64,000 nucleotides of DNA, from positions 149,001-213,000 of the forward strand of contig NZ_CP029553.1 of NCBI RefSeq assembly GCF_003173755.1, written 5' to 3'. The stretch is from Methylobacterium terrae (GTDB lineage Bacteria > Pseudomonadota > Alphaproteobacteria > Rhizobiales > Beijerinckiaceae). Shown one piece after another: positions 34,341 to 45,402 of this stretch. Position 1 is the first letter of the stretch. Each line of letters starts with the position of its first letter. The notes beneath the pieces were generated by a model. The model was given only the letters and a program-made list of their open reading frames with translations, ran no database searches and had not been told where the DNA came from. The position numbers and the translations under genes are program-made.

Positions 34341-37188
34341 CGAGGGTCTGAATGATGCGGGTGAGGGAGATGTCTTCCTCATAGAACCGGGCCTGCCAAT
34401 CGGAGGGCCGGTTGGTACGCCGAACCTGCACCGCCGTCACCTTGTACTCGGGGCAGTTCGTCGCCCAGTCCGAGTAGTCGGTGGTGATGACGTTGGCGCC
34501 GGTCTTGGCGTGGTGGAAGGTGGTGTAGACCACGCCCGGCTGCATCCGCTCGGTGACCCGGGCCTTGAGCGCGATGTCGCCCGACCGGCTCTCCAGGCTG
34601 ATGAGGTCGCCGTCGACGATGCCGCGGCTCTCGGCGTCGAAGGGGTGGATCTCCAGCACGTCCTCGGGATGCCACAGCGAGTTGTGGGTGCGCCGCGTCT
34701 GCGCCCCGACATTGTACTGCGACAGGATCCGGCCGGTGGTGAGGACCAGCGGGAACTTGCGGGTCGTGCGCTCGTCGGACGGCACGAACTCGGTGAGCAT
34801 GAACCGGCCGAGGCCCCGCACGAAGCGGTCGACATGCATCATCGGCGTGCCCTGCGGCGCCTTGTCGTTGCACGGCCACTGGATCGAGCCGAGTTCCTCG
34901 AGCTTGGCGTAGGAGACGCCGGCGAAGCTCGGAGTGAGCGCCGCGATCTCGTCCATGATCTCGGACGGATGCGTGTAGTGCATCGGGTAGCCGAGCGCGT
35001 TGGAGAGCAGCATCGTGCCCTCCCAGTCGCCGTAGCCGCCCATCGGCGCCATGACCTGGCGCACACGGCTGATCCGCCGCTCGGCGTTGGTGAAGGTGCC
35101 GTCCTTCTCCAGGAACGAGGCGCCCGGCAGGAAGACGTGGGCGTATTTCGCGGTCTCGTTCAGGAACAGGTCCTGGATGACGATGCACTCCATCGCACGC
35201 AAGCCGGCGGTGACGTGGTGCGTGTCGGGATCGGACTGGGCGATATCCTCGCCCTGGATGTAGAGTCCCTTGAAGGTGCCGGCGACGGCCTCGTCGAGCA
35301 TGTTGGTGATGCGCAGGCCCGGATCGGGCGAGAGCTGCGCGCCCCACAGGGCCTCGAAGGTCTCGCGGGTCGCGTCGTCCGAGACGTGGCGGTACCCGGT
35401 CAGCTCGTGCGGGAACGAGCCCATGTCGCAGGAGCCCTGGACGTTGTTCTGGCCCCGCAGCGGGTTCACGCCGGCGCCCGGCTTGCCGATATTGCCGGTG
35501 GCCATGGCGAGGTTCGCCATGCCCATCACCATGGTCGAGCCCTGGCTGTGCTCGGTCACGCCGAGGCCGTAGTAGATCCCCGCGGCCCCGCCCTTGGCGT
35601 AGAGCCGGGCGGCCGCCCGGACCTCGGCCGGGTCGCAGCCGGTCAGCTCCTGCACCGTCTCGGGCGCGTGGCGCTCGTCGGCGATGAAGCGGGCCCAGAT
35701 CTCGAAGTCCTTCAGGTCGCAGCGGGCCCGAACGTAGGCTTCGTCGATCAGGCCCTCGGTCACGACGACGTGGGCGAGCGCGTTGACGATCGCTACGTTG
35801 GCGCCGGGCTTGACCGGCAGGTGGTGGCTCGCCTTGATGTGGGGCGACTTGACGAGGTCGATCCGGCGCGGGTCGATCACGATCAGCTTGGCGCCCTGGC
35901 GCAGGCGCTTCTTCATCCGCGAGCCGAAGACCGGGTGGCCGTCGGTCGGGTTGGCGCCGATCACCAGGATCACGTCGGATTCCTCGACCGACTTGAAGTC
36001 CTGGGTGCCGGCCGAGGTGCCGAGCGTCGACATCAGGCCGTAGCCGGTCGGCGAGTGGCAGACCCGGGCGCAGGTATCGACGTTGTTGTTGCCGAAGCCG
36101 GCGCGGACCAGCTTCTGGACGAGGTAGGCCTCCTCGTTGGTGCAGCGCGACGAGGTGATGCCGCCGATCGAATCACGCCCGTACTGGGCCTGGATGCGCT
36201 TGAAGGCGGAGGCCGCGTGCTGGATCGCCTCCTCCCAGGACACCTCCCGCCAGGGATCGGTGATCTTGTCGCGCACCATCGGCTTGGTGATGCGGTCCTG
36301 GTGGGTGGCGTAGCCGTAGGCGAAGCGGCCCTTGACGCAGGAATGGCCTTCGTTGGCCTTGCCGTCCTTGTAGGGCACCATGCGGACGATCCGGTCGCCC
36401 TGCATCTCGGCCTTGAAGGCGCAGCCGACGCCGCAATAGGCGCAGGTCGTGACCTTGGAATGCTCCGGCTGGCCCATGGCGATCACGGACTTCTCCTGGA
36501 GCGTCGCCGTCGGGCAGGCCTGCACGCAGGCGCCGCAGGAAACGCACTCGGAGTTGAAGAAGTCGGTGGGACCTGCCGCCACCCGCGAATCGAAGCCGCG
36601 GCCGGCGATGGTCAGCGCGAAGGTGCCCTGCACCTCCTCGCAGGCCCGGACGCAGCGGTTGCAGACGATGCACTTCGACGGGTCGTAGGCGAAGTACGGG
36701 TTCGACTCGTCCTTCGGGAGGTAGAGCTCGGAATTCTTCGAGACGTGGTTGGCGCCGTCGTAGCCGTAGCGCACCTCGCGCAGGCCCACCGTGCCGGCCT
36801 GGGTCTGCAACTCGCAATCGCCGTTGGCCGAGCAGGTCAGGCAGTCGAGCGGGTGGTCGGAGATGTAGAGCTCCATCACGCCCTTGCGCAGGCGCGCGAG
36901 CTTGTCCGACTGGGTGTGCACCACCATGCCGTTCTCGGCGGGCGTCGTGCAGGAGGCCGGCGTGCCGCGCCGCCCGTCGATCTCGACGAGGCAGAGGCGG
37001 CAGGAGCCGAACGGCTCGAGCGAATCGGTGGCGCAGAGCTTCGGGATCTGGGGGCCGGCATGCATCGCCGCCGCCATCACCGAGGTGCCGGCGGGCACGG
37101 TCACGGATCGGCCGTCGATCGTCAGCGTCACGCTCTGGTCGGAGACGCGGATCGGGGTGCCGTAGTCGATTTCCTTGATGAGGGCCAT
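34327..37188 (-). CDS. fdsA: NAD-dependent formate dehydrogenase alpha (catalytic) subunit
   Basis: 953 residues. The N-terminal [2Fe-2S] domain (CATDSLEPFGSCRLC) and the His-Cys and 2x[4Fe-4S] region (HPLDCLTCSANGDCELQ, CIVCNRCVRACEEVQG, CVSCGACVQACP) relay electrons. TCAYCGVGCAF begins the molybdopterin domain with its own [4Fe-4S]. The metal ligand is cysteine, not selenocysteine: ARVCHSPTGYG places Cys377-His378 in the active site. It oxidises formate to CO2, reversible in some relatives. It is soluble, with no twin-arginine signal, so the complex is cytoplasmic and delivers electrons to FdsBG. It corresponds to FDH2 of M. extorquens. Confidence 0.96.
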   Translation of the reverse strand: MALIKEIDYGTPIRVSDQSVTLTIDGRSVTVPAGTSVMAAAMHAGPQIPKLCATDSLEPFGSCRLCLVEIDGRRGTPASCTTPAENGMVVHTQSDKLARLRKGVMELYISDHPLDCLTCSANGDCELQTQAGTVGLREVRYGYDGANHVSKNSELYLPKDESNPYFAYDPSKCIVCNRCVRACEEVQGTFALTIAGRGFDSRVAAGPTDFFNSECVSCGACVQACPTATLQEKSVIAMGQPEHSKVTTCAYCGVGCAFKAEMQGDRIVRMVPYKDGKANEGHSCVKGRFAYGYATHQDRITKPMVRDKITDPWREVSWEEAIQHAASAFKRIQAQYGRDSIGGITSSRCTNEEAYLVQKLVRAGFGNNNVDTCARVCHSPTGYGLMSTLGTSAGTQDFKSVEESDVILVIGANPTDGHPVFGSRMKKRLRQGAKLIVIDPRRIDLVKSPHIKASHHLPVKPGANVAIVNALAHVVVTEGLIDEAYVRARCDLKDFEIWARFIADERHAPETVQELTGCDPAEVRAAARLYAKGGAAGIYYGLGVTEHSQGSTMVMGMANLAMATGNIGKPGAGVNPLRGQNNVQGSCDMGSFPHELTGYRHVSDDATRETFEALWGAQLSPDPGLRITNMLDEAVAGTFKGLYIQGEDIAQSDPDTHHVTAGLRAMECIVIQDLFLNETAKYAHVFLPGASFLEKDGTFTNAERRISRVRQVMAPMGGYGDWEGTMLLSNALGYPMHYTHPSEIMDEIAALTPSFAGVSYAKLEELGSIQWPCNDKAPQGTPMMHVDRFVRGLGRFMLTEFVPSDERTTRKFPLVLTTGRILSQYNVGAQTRRTHNSLWHPEDVLEIHPFDAESRGIVDGDLISLESRSGDIALKARVTERMQPGVVYTTFHHAKTGANVITTDYSDWATNCPEYKVTAVQVRRTNRPSDWQARFYEEDISLTRIIQTLDAAE

Positions 37189-37200
37189 GGCTTCAAGTCC

Positions 37201-38763
37201 TCACTCCGCCGCCAGCGGCAGCTTGGCGCCGCGGCCGGAGAAATCTTCCGGGAAATGGGTGAGCGCGCTCATCACCGGCACGGGCGTCAGCCCGCCCATG
37301 GCGCAGAGCGAGCCGTCGGTCATGACCTCGCAGAGGTCGGTGACGAGGGCGAGGTTCTCGCGGGGCGACTCGCCGGCGATCACCTTGTCGATCGTCTCCA
37401 TCCCCCGCACCGCGCCGATGCGGCAGGGCGTGCACTTGCCGCACGACTCGGTCGCGCAGAACTCGAAGGCGAAGCGGGCCTGGCGCGCGAGGTCGACGGT
37501 GTCGTCGAATACGACGATGCCGCCGTGGCCGAGCAGGCCCTTCTTCGCCGCGAAGGCCTCGTAGTCGAGCGGCGTGTCGAGGAGCGTGTCGGGGAAGTAG
37601 GCCCCGAGCGGCCCGCCGACCTGCACCGCCCGCAACGGCCTCCCCGAGGCGGTGCCGCCGCCGAAATCCTCGATCACCTCGCGGAGCGTCAACCCGAAGG
37701 CGGTCTCGATCAGGCCGCCGCGCGCGACGTTGCCGGCGAGCTGGATCGGCAGGGTGCCGAGGGAGCGGCCCATACCGTAGGCGGCGTAGGCCTCACCCCC
37801 GTGCTCCAGGATCCACGGGATTGCAGCGAAGGACAGCACGTTGTTGACGAGCGTCGGCTGGCCGAACAGGCCCTTGAGCGCCGGGATCGGGGGCTTCGCC
37901 CGCACGATGCCGCGCTTGCCCTCCAGGCTCTCGAGCAGCGAGGTCTCCTCGCCGCAGATATAGGCGCCGGCGCCTAAACGCACCTCGAGGTGGAAGGCCT
38001 TTCCGGAGCCCAGCACGTTCGCGCCGAGGAAGCCCGCCCGCTCGGCGGCACGAATCGCGGTCTCGAGCGCCGCGAAGGCGTGCGGGTACTCGGAGCGGCA
38101 ATAGATGTAGCCGCGGGTGGCCCCGACGGCGACCGCGGCGATCGTCATGCCCTCGATCAGCGTGAGGGGATCGCCCTCCATCAGCATGCGGTCGGCGAAG
38201 GTGCCGGAATCGCCCTCGTCGGCGTTGCAGACCACGTATTTCTGCGGGCTCTCGGCCAGCATCACCGTGTTCCACTTGATGCCGGTCGGGAAGCCGGCAC
38301 CGCCGCGGCCGCGAAGCCCCGACGCCTTCACCGCCTCGACGGTGCCGGCGGGCCCGGCCGCCAGCGCGGCCTCGAGGCCGCGATAGCCGCCATGCGCCCG
38401 GTATTCCTCGACCGAGGCCGGATCGATGATGCCGCAACGGCCGAAGGTCAGGCGCTGCTGGCGCGCGAGGTAGGGATGCTCCTCGGGCCGGCCGATACGG
38501 AGAGCGTGCGCCCCACCCTCCGCCAACCCGGCATCGAGCAGCGATTCGACGTCGCCCGGCCGTACCGGCCCGTAGGCGATGCGGCCTTCGGGCGTCGCGA
38601 CCTCGAGCAGCGGCTCCAGCCACAGCATGCCGCGCGAGCCGGTGCGCACCAGGGTCACGTCGAGGCCTCGCGCCGCGGCAGCCCGCGTCAGCGCCCTGGC
38701 GACCCGGTCGGCCCCGAGAGCGAGGCTCGCGGCATCCTTCGGCAGGTAAAAGGTGATGCTCAC
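37201..38763 (-). CDS. fdsB: NAD-dependent formate dehydrogenase beta subunit
   Basis: 520 residues from a GTG that overlaps the fdsG stop (GTGA). The N-terminal ~110 residues are a thioredoxin-like domain specific to FdsB. The NuoF-like part then has GLRGRGGAGFPTGIKWNTV for FMN and NADH binding, YICGEETSLLESLEGKRG, and the [4Fe-4S] motif ESCGKCTPCRIG with Cys441, 444 and 447. It passes electrons from the FeS chain of FdsA to NAD+. It is separated from fdsA by 12 bp. Confidence 0.95.
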   Translation of the reverse strand: MSITFYLPKDAASLALGADRVARALTRAAAARGLDVTLVRTGSRGMLWLEPLLEVATPEGRIAYGPVRPGDVESLLDAGLAEGGAHALRIGRPEEHPYLARQQRLTFGRCGIIDPASVEEYRAHGGYRGLEAALAAGPAGTVEAVKASGLRGRGGAGFPTGIKWNTVMLAESPQKYVVCNADEGDSGTFADRMLMEGDPLTLIEGMTIAAVAVGATRGYIYCRSEYPHAFAALETAIRAAERAGFLGANVLGSGKAFHLEVRLGAGAYICGEETSLLESLEGKRGIVRAKPPIPALKGLFGQPTLVNNVLSFAAIPWILEHGGEAYAAYGMGRSLGTLPIQLAGNVARGGLIETAFGLTLREVIEDFGGGTASGRPLRAVQVGGPLGAYFPDTLLDTPLDYEAFAAKKGLLGHGGIVVFDDTVDLARQARFAFEFCATESCGKCTPCRIGAVRGMETIDKVIAGESPRENLALVTDLCEVMTDGSLCAMGGLTPVPVMSALTHFPEDFSGRGAKLPLAAE

Positions 38764-39257
38764 GCCGCGCGCTCCGTCAGGGCATCCGCCAGGGCGTCGA
38801 GGTCGAGGCGGCCGACCGGCTCGCCGTCGACGAGGGCGGCCGGGGCGCAGGCGCAGAGGCCGAGGCAGAAGACCGGCTCCACCGTCACCTGCCCGTCGCG
38901 CGTGGTGCCGTGCCAGGCGACGTCGTAGCGGCGCAGGACGTCCTCGTGCAGCGCGTCGGCGCCGACCGCCTGGCAGGCCTCGGCCCGGCACAGCTTCACC
39001 GTGTGGCGGCCGGCCGGCTCGCTTCGGAAGTCGTGGTAGAAGGTGATGCAGCCGTGAACCTCGGCCCGCGACAGGTTCAGCGCGTCGGCGATCAGCGGCA
39101 CCGCCTCTCCGTCGACGTAGCCGAAGGTCTCCTGGAGCGCGTGCAGGATCGGCAGGGTCGCGCCCTCGCGCCGGGCGTGCTCGGCGATGATCCCCGCCGC
39201 GCGCCCGGAATCCCAGGGCTCCCGGCCCGCACCTCGGCCAAGTTCGTGGCTCGGCAT
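38760..39257 (-). CDS. fdsG: NAD-dependent formate dehydrogenase gamma subunit
   Basis: 165 residues of NuoE-like fold. ILHALQETFGYVDGEAVPLIADALNLSRAEVHGCITFYHDF is the helical N-terminal domain. The [2Fe-2S] ligands are Cys90, Cys95, Cys131 and Cys135 (KLCRAEAC and VFCLGLC). It is the first gene of the operon and couples with FdsB. It starts 176 bp downstream of the LysR gene, and the promoter and operator sites lie in that gap. Confidence 0.95.
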   Translation of the reverse strand: MPSHELGRGAGREPWDSGRAAGIIAEHARREGATLPILHALQETFGYVDGEAVPLIADALNLSRAEVHGCITFYHDFRSEPAGRHTVKLCRAEACQAVGADALHEDVLRRYDVAWHGTTRDGQVTVEPVFCLGLCACAPAALVDGEPVGRLDLDALADALTERAA

Positions 39258-39351
39258 GTTTTCCAGCCCAGATCGTTATCGTTCTAGGCTGCAGCCTCTC
39301 CGGTCCGGGCCGTCGGATCAATCGCGCGGTTCGGTGGTACGACAAGGAATT

Positions 39352-39373
39352 TTTGTCAAAACAAACGCGTTTG
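39352..39373 (-). promoter_or_regulatory. Candidate regulator-binding palindromes upstream of fdsG
   Basis: TTTGT-CAAA-ACAAA (39352-39365) is followed by an overlapping perfect 12-bp palindrome CAAACGCGTTTG (39362-39373). On the minus strand the region reads TTTTGACAAAAATT, with a TTGACA hexamer that could be a -35 element for the fds operon. The stretch is clearly AT-richer than its surroundings and lies between the LysR gene and fdsG. Confidence 0.5.
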
Positions 39374-39433
39374 CGGGAAATAGGCCGAACAAGCTCGGGA
39401 TATGCGACGAAAGTCGGGGAGCGTTCGACGCTC

Positions 39434-40342
39434 TCAGAGCGCCGCCACCTCCGCCGCCAGCTCCGGCGCGATCGCCCGCGCCTCGGACAGGAAGGCGGCG
39501 ACCAGCGGGGTCATCGGGTCGCGCTCGGGCACGACGAGGCCGATCGTGTGGCTGACGTTCGGATCGGTGATCGGCACCGCCCGCACCCGCTCGGTGAGGC
39601 GGAAGGTCTCGGCGAGCGCCGCCGGCATGATGCTCGCCCACTTGGCGGTGCGAACGTGGGTGACGAGCACGATCATCGAGTTCGACTCGAGGAGAGGCGC
39701 CGGCTCGGCGCCGGCGGCGCGCAGGTGCCGATCGATGATGCGCCGGTTCTGCATCGCCGGGGTGAGCAGGCAGAGCGGGATCCGCCCGACCTCGGCCCAG
39801 GTCACGCTCTCGCGCCCGCCATAGATCCCGTCCGCGGCGGTGAGCAGGCGGTAATGCTCCCGGTACAGCGGCAAGGCGGTGACGCGGCCGAGCGGCTCGT
39901 CCTCGATGTAGGTCAGCCCGGCATCGAGCTCGAGGTTGGCGATCTGCCGGATGATCTCGTGCGAGGTCGCGGACTGCACCGAGAAGCGCACCGCCGGGTG
40001 GCGGGCTCGGAACGGCGTGGTGAGCGCCGCCACCATCGGGGTCGCGGTCGGCACCGCGGCCATCCGCAGCGTGCCCGAGAGGCCGCGGCGCAGGGCCGCC
40101 ACCTCCTGGCGCATGGCGCGCGCGTCGCCGACGATGCGCCGCGCCCAGTCGAGGACCCGCTCGCCCTCCGGGGTGAAGCCCTGGAAGCGCGAGCCGCGTT
40201 GCACGAGAAGCACACCCAGGCGCTCCTCGAGCTGCTTGACGCCGGCCGAGAGGGTCTGCTGCGACACCCCGCAGGCCTGGGCGGCGCGGCCGAAATGCTG
40301 CTCGCGGGCCAGAGCCAGGATGAATTCGAGGCGCTCGATCAT
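39434..40342 (-). CDS. LysR-family transcriptional regulator (probable fds regulator)
   Basis: 302 residues. The N-terminal helix-turn-helix is FILALAREQHFGRAAQACGVSQQTLSAGVKQLEERLGVLLVQR (~7-50). The rest is the two-lobed LysR substrate-binding domain (GTLRMAAVPTATPMVAAL, LDAGLTYIEDEPLGRV, NSMIVLVTHVRTAKWASIMP). It lies immediately upstream of fdsG in the same direction, as LysR regulators often accompany fds operons (FdsR in Cupriavidus). Formate or a C1 metabolite is the likely effector, but this is inference from position. Confidence 0.88.
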   Translation of the reverse strand: MIERLEFILALAREQHFGRAAQACGVSQQTLSAGVKQLEERLGVLLVQRGSRFQGFTPEGERVLDWARRIVGDARAMRQEVAALRRGLSGTLRMAAVPTATPMVAALTTPFRARHPAVRFSVQSATSHEIIRQIANLELDAGLTYIEDEPLGRVTALPLYREHYRLLTAADGIYGGRESVTWAEVGRIPLCLLTPAMQNRRIIDRHLRAAGAEPAPLLESNSMIVLVTHVRTAKWASIMPAALAETFRLTERVRAVPITDPNVSHTIGLVVPERDPMTPLVAAFLSEARAIAPELAAEVAAL

Positions 40343-40654
40343 CGAAGGGTCATCGAGGGGTCACGGGCCCGTCCGGCCGTCCACAGGAGCGCCGCGGGAT
40401 GGAGCGCGCTTGTACGGAATCATTCGAGCCTCACGACGAATGTCCAGTGCCCACAGGCGAATTCGGAACGCCGATGCGACGCCAACGCCGTTGCGCTTGC
40501 GGCGCCATTGTGGTGAGAGACGCCGACCGGGTCTCGGCCGGCTTTACGGCCGCAGGGCGGCGGGCCGGCAACCGACGGCCGGGACAGGACGGCGCTCCCG
40601 CCGCGCGGGCAGCCGTTGCCGGCAGACAGCCTGTTGGGGAGCATCGAGGGCACC
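40343..40654. other. 312-bp divergent intergenic region between lysR and ctaC
   Basis: This should contain the promoters for the LysR gene (minus) and the cytochrome oxidase operon (plus). A 10-bp palindrome ACGGGCCCGT lies near 40362. I see no gene or convincing promoter hexamers. Confidence 0.5.
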
Positions 40655-41536
40655 ATGGGGATGGCGAGGGCGCAAGGACGGCCGACGGGCCGGGGCTTCT
40701 GGGGACGCGCCGCGGCGCTGGCTGCGACCGGGATCCTCGGCTCCGCCATCGTCGCGACGGGCGCGAACGCGGCGGGCGTGGGCCAGCCGGTGCCGTGGCA
40801 GATGGACCTGCAGAAGCCGGTCACCGAGGTGGCGACGGAAATCTACAATTTCCACCACCTCCTGAACTGGATCATGCTGGTCGTCGTCCTGTTCGTGCTC
40901 GCCCTGCTGATCGCGGTGATCGTCAAGTTCAACGAGACGAAGAACCCGACGCCGTCGCGCACGACGCACAACACGATGCTGGAGGTCGCCTGGACGATCG
41001 TCCCGGTGCTGATCTTGGTGGCGATCGCGATCCCGTCGTTCCGCGTGCTGCGCACCCAGCTCTCCGATCCGAAGGCCGACCTGATGGTCAAGGTCATCGG
41101 CCACGCCTGGTACTGGTCCTACGAGTACCCGGAGGCCGTCGGCGGCTTCAAGTTCGACGCCAACCTGCTCGAGGGCGAGGACCAGGTGAAGTCCGGCCAG
41201 CCGAAGCTCCTCGCCACCGACAACGAGGTGGTGGTGCCGGTGAACAAAATCGTGAAGATCCAGGTCACCGCCGCCGACGTGATGCATTCCTGGGCGATGC
41301 CGTCCTTCGGCTTCAAGATCGACGCGATCCCGGGCCGCCTCAACCAGTTCTGGTTCAAGGCCGAGCGCGAGGGCGTCTATCACGGCCAGTGCTCCGAGCT
41401 GTGCGGCCAGCGCCACGCCTACATGCCGATCACCGTGAAGGTGGTGAGCGAGCAGGCCTTCCAGGCCTGGACCGCCGAGGCCAAGACCAAGTTCGCCCGC
41501 ACCGACGGCGGGCCCAAGTTCGCCGACGCCCGGTAG
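40655..41536 (+). CDS. ctaC: Cytochrome c oxidase subunit II (aa3 type)
   Basis: 293 residues from the ATG at 40655 with GAGGG upstream. A signal-like N-terminus ends near ATGANA. Two transmembrane helices follow (LNWIMLVVVLFVLALLIAVIV and MLEVAWTIVPVLILVAIAI). The cupredoxin domain carries the full CuA set: His211, Cys246, Glu248, Cys250, His254 and Met257 (HSWAMPSFGFK, CSELCGQRHAYMPI). The aromatic patch GHAWYWSYEYP passes electrons from cytochrome c. It is first in the oxidase operon. Confidence 0.96.
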   Translation: MGMARAQGRPTGRGFWGRAAALAATGILGSAIVATGANAAGVGQPVPWQMDLQKPVTEVATEIYNFHHLLNWIMLVVVLFVLALLIAVIVKFNETKNPTPSRTTHNTMLEVAWTIVPVLILVAIAIPSFRVLRTQLSDPKADLMVKVIGHAWYWSYEYPEAVGGFKFDANLLEGEDQVKSGQPKLLATDNEVVVPVNKIVKIQVTAADVMHSWAMPSFGFKIDAIPGRLNQFWFKAEREGVYHGQCSELCGQRHAYMPITVKVVSEQAFQAWTAEAKTKFARTDGGPKFADAR

Positions 41537-41555
41537 GCGATCACCGATTTCATGA

Positions 41556-43259
<1,704 letters not shown>

Positions 43260-43270
43260 CACCGGGATAC

Positions 43271-43298
43271 GGTCCGCCGCGAAATCCCGCGGCGGACC
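43271..43298 (+). terminator. 11-bp perfect hairpin between ctaD and ctaB
   Basis: GGTCCGCCGCG at 43271-43281 pairs with 43288-43298 across a 6-nt loop, 11 bp after the ctaD stop. There is no T-tract. It probably attenuates transcription so that the structural subunits are made in excess over the assembly factors downstream. Confidence 0.5.
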
Positions 43299-43441
43299 AA
43301 CATAAGGAGCAGACGCGCCCCGGAATGCGGAGCACGTCTCCACGGAGGATCGCCCGGCGGGCGGTCCTCGCTCTTCCCCCGAGCGCCCGCGGGCGCTCCG
43401 GCGAGGAGCGCGACACCCCTCGCACGCGAAACCCTCCCACG

Positions 43442-44410
43442 ATGGCCGCGACACCCAGCATGACCACCCTGTCGAACAGCGCGATCTCCGACCGTCCCTT
43501 CGTCGAGGCGAACACCTCCGGCGGCGAGGTCGCGGACTACTTCGCGCTCCTGAAGCCCCGGGTGATGGCGCTGGTGATCTTCACCGCGCTCGTCGGCATG
43601 ACGGTCACGCCGTCGCACGTGAACCCGGTGATCGGGGCGATCTCGCTCCTGATGATCGCGGTCGGGGCCGGCGCCTCGGGCTGCCTCAACATGTGGTGGG
43701 ACGCGGACGTCGACGCGGTGATGACCCGCACCCGGACGCGGCCGATCCCGGCCGGGCGGATCCGGCCGAACGAGGCCCTGTCCTTCGGGCTGACGCTCTC
43801 GGTCGGCTCGGTGCTGGTGCTGGGCCTCGCGGCGAACTGGCTGTCGGCGGGCTTGCTCGCCTTCACCATCGTGTTCTACGCCGTGATCTACTCGATGTGG
43901 CTGAAGCGCTCGACGGCGCAGAACATCGTGATCGGGGGCGCCGCCGGCGCCCTGCCGCCGATGATCGGCCAGGCGGTGGTCACCGGCTCGATCGGGATCG
44001 AGGGCACGGTCCTGTTCCTGATCATCTTCATCTGGACGCCGCCGCATTTCTGGGCGCTGGCGCTCGTCAAGGCCGGCGAGTACGCCCGCGCCGGCATCCC
44101 GATGATGCCGAACACCGCCGGGCCGGACTCCACCCGCCGCCAGATCCTCGCCTACTCGGTGCTGCTGGCCCCCCTCGGCCTCGCCCCGGTCTTCCTCGGC
44201 TTCGGCGGCCTGATCTACGGCCTCGTCGGCCTGATCGGTGGCCTCGCCATGATCGGCTTGAGCGTGCAGGTGCTGCGCCGGCGCGAGGGCGAGGCGGCCA
44301 ACAAGGCGGCGATGAGCCTGTTCGGCTTCTCGATCCTCTACCTGTTCCTGCTCTTCTCCGCCCTCCTGGCGGAGCAGGGGCTCGGGCTGTTCCGGCCGGT
44401 CCTCGGCTGA
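43442..44410 (+). CDS. ctaB: Protohaem IX farnesyltransferase (haem o synthase)
   Basis: 322 residues from the ATG at 43442. An in-frame ATG 18 bp later is an alternative, and neither has a strong binding site. [24 protein letters not shown] opens the UbiA-type fold. [24 protein letters not shown] is the first Asp-rich prenyl-diphosphate motif, and [24 protein letters not shown] and [10 protein letters not shown] follow. It adds a farnesyl group to haem b to make haem o, the precursor of haem a for CtaD. Confidence 0.94.
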   Translation: MAATPSMTTLSNSAISDRPFVEANTSGGEVADYFALLKPRVMALVIFTALVGMTVTPSHVNPVIGAISLLMIAVGAGASGCLNMWWDADVDAVMTRTRTRPIPAGRIRPNEALSFGLTLSVGSVLVLGLAANWLSAGLLAFTIVFYAVIYSMWLKRSTAQNIVIGGAAGALPPMIGQAVVTGSIGIEGTVLFLIIFIWTPPHFWALALVKAGEYARAGIPMMPNTAGPDSTRRQILAYSVLLAPLGLAPVFLGFGGLIYGLVGLIGGLAMIGLSVQVLRRREGEAANKAAMSLFGFSILYLFLLFSALLAEQGLGLFRPVLG

Positions 44411-44421
44411 GACGGCGATCC

Positions 44422-44592
44422 ATGGTCGATCCGGTGATGAGTACGGTGCCCCAGCAACTGACCCCCGAAGAGATCCAGCGCCGGCGCAAGCGCTCATTGG
44501 CCATCGCGATGGTGCTCGCCGCCCTGGTCCTGATCTTCTACGTGCTGACGATCGCCAAGCTCGGCCCCCAGGTCCTCAACCGGCCGCTGTGA
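44422..44592 (+). CDS. coxF: CoxF-type small protein of the oxidase operon
   Basis: 56 residues (51 if started at the ATG at 44437). It has a charged N-terminus (LTPEEIQRRRKRSLAIA) and one transmembrane helix (MVLAALVLIFYVLTIA) ending in KLGPQVLNRPL. Single-helix proteins of this kind lie between ctaB and ctaG in alphaproteobacterial oxidase operons and are called CoxF. Their exact role is not settled. The gaps to ctaB and ctaG are 11 and 22 bp, supporting co-expression. Confidence 0.75.
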   Translation: MVDPVMSTVPQQLTPEEIQRRRKRSLAIAMVLAALVLIFYVLTIAKLGPQVLNRPL

Positions 44593-44614
44593 CGATCCGC
44601 GAGGCGAACCTGTC

Positions 44615-45208
44615 ATGACCATGTCCCGCGCAGAGATGCAGAAGAAGGCCCGCAATACGGCGCTCGCCTGCCTCGGCATCGTGGTCGGCATGACGGCGCT
44701 CGCCTTCGCCTTCGTGCCGCTCTACGACCTGTTCTGCAAGGCGACCGGCTACGACGGCACGCCGCTGCGCGGCGCGGCGGCCTCCGGCGCCGTCAGCCAG
44801 GACGCGATGGTGGTGCATTTCGACACCAACGTCGCGCCGGGCCTTCCCTGGCGCTTCGTGGCGGAGACCCCCCAGGTGGAGGCGCAGCTCGGCGCCACCA
44901 AGACGGTGTTCTTCCGGGTCACCAACACCGGCACGACGCCGAGCACCGGCATCGCGACGTTCAACCTGCAGCCGGGGCTGACCGGCGGCTACTTCGTCAA
45001 GGTGCAGTGCTTCTGCTTCAACGAGCAGACGCTGCAGCCCGGCGAGACCATGGACTTCCCGGTGGTGTTCTACCTCGAGCCCGGCATCAAGGCCGACCCG
45101 AACACCCGCGACCTCTCCGAGATGACCCTGTCCTACACCTACTTCGCGTCGAAGAACGGCCAGCCGCAGGCCGCCCTCGCGACGCCGGCGGGGACCAGGG
45201 CGAATTGA
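44615..45208 (+). CDS. ctaG: Cytochrome c oxidase assembly protein CtaG/Cox11
   Basis: 197 residues. One N-terminal membrane anchor (TALACLGIVVGMTALAFAFVPLYDLFC) is followed by a periplasmic immunoglobulin-like domain. VPLYDLFCKATGYDGT and VKVQCFCFNEQTLQPGETMDFPVVFY are the Cox11 signatures. The CFCF cysteines and the earlier Cys after the helix bind Cu(I). It delivers copper to the CuB site of subunit I. Confidence 0.95.
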   Translation: MTMSRAEMQKKARNTALACLGIVVGMTALAFAFVPLYDLFCKATGYDGTPLRGAAASGAVSQDAMVVHFDTNVAPGLPWRFVAETPQVEAQLGATKTVFFRVTNTGTTPSTGIATFNLQPGLTGGYFVKVQCFCFNEQTLQPGETMDFPVVFYLEPGIKADPNTRDLSEMTLSYTYFASKNGQPQAALATPAGTRAN

Positions 45209-45402
45209 CGAGATGGGGCGATCGACGGGATGGGCCATTTGACGAGGTGACAACCGCGCCGGGGCGGCATTAAAGCGTCACCGTGAGACGCTGACGGCGG
45301 ACGACGCCGGGACGCTCACGCAGCGAGTGACCGGCGCATAACGAGATCCACGGCCGGCGCGGGGCGCGACCGGTCAGAAGACCAGGCAGGAGACCCGACA
45401 CG

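Noticed and set aside
34510..37977. A 1155-codon plus-strand open frame through the fdsA/fdsB region
   Set aside because: It is the antisense of fdsA and fdsB, both of which have complete domain and cysteine motifs. The plus-strand protein is His/Arg/Val-rich with no domain, as expected for the complement of a high-G+C gene.
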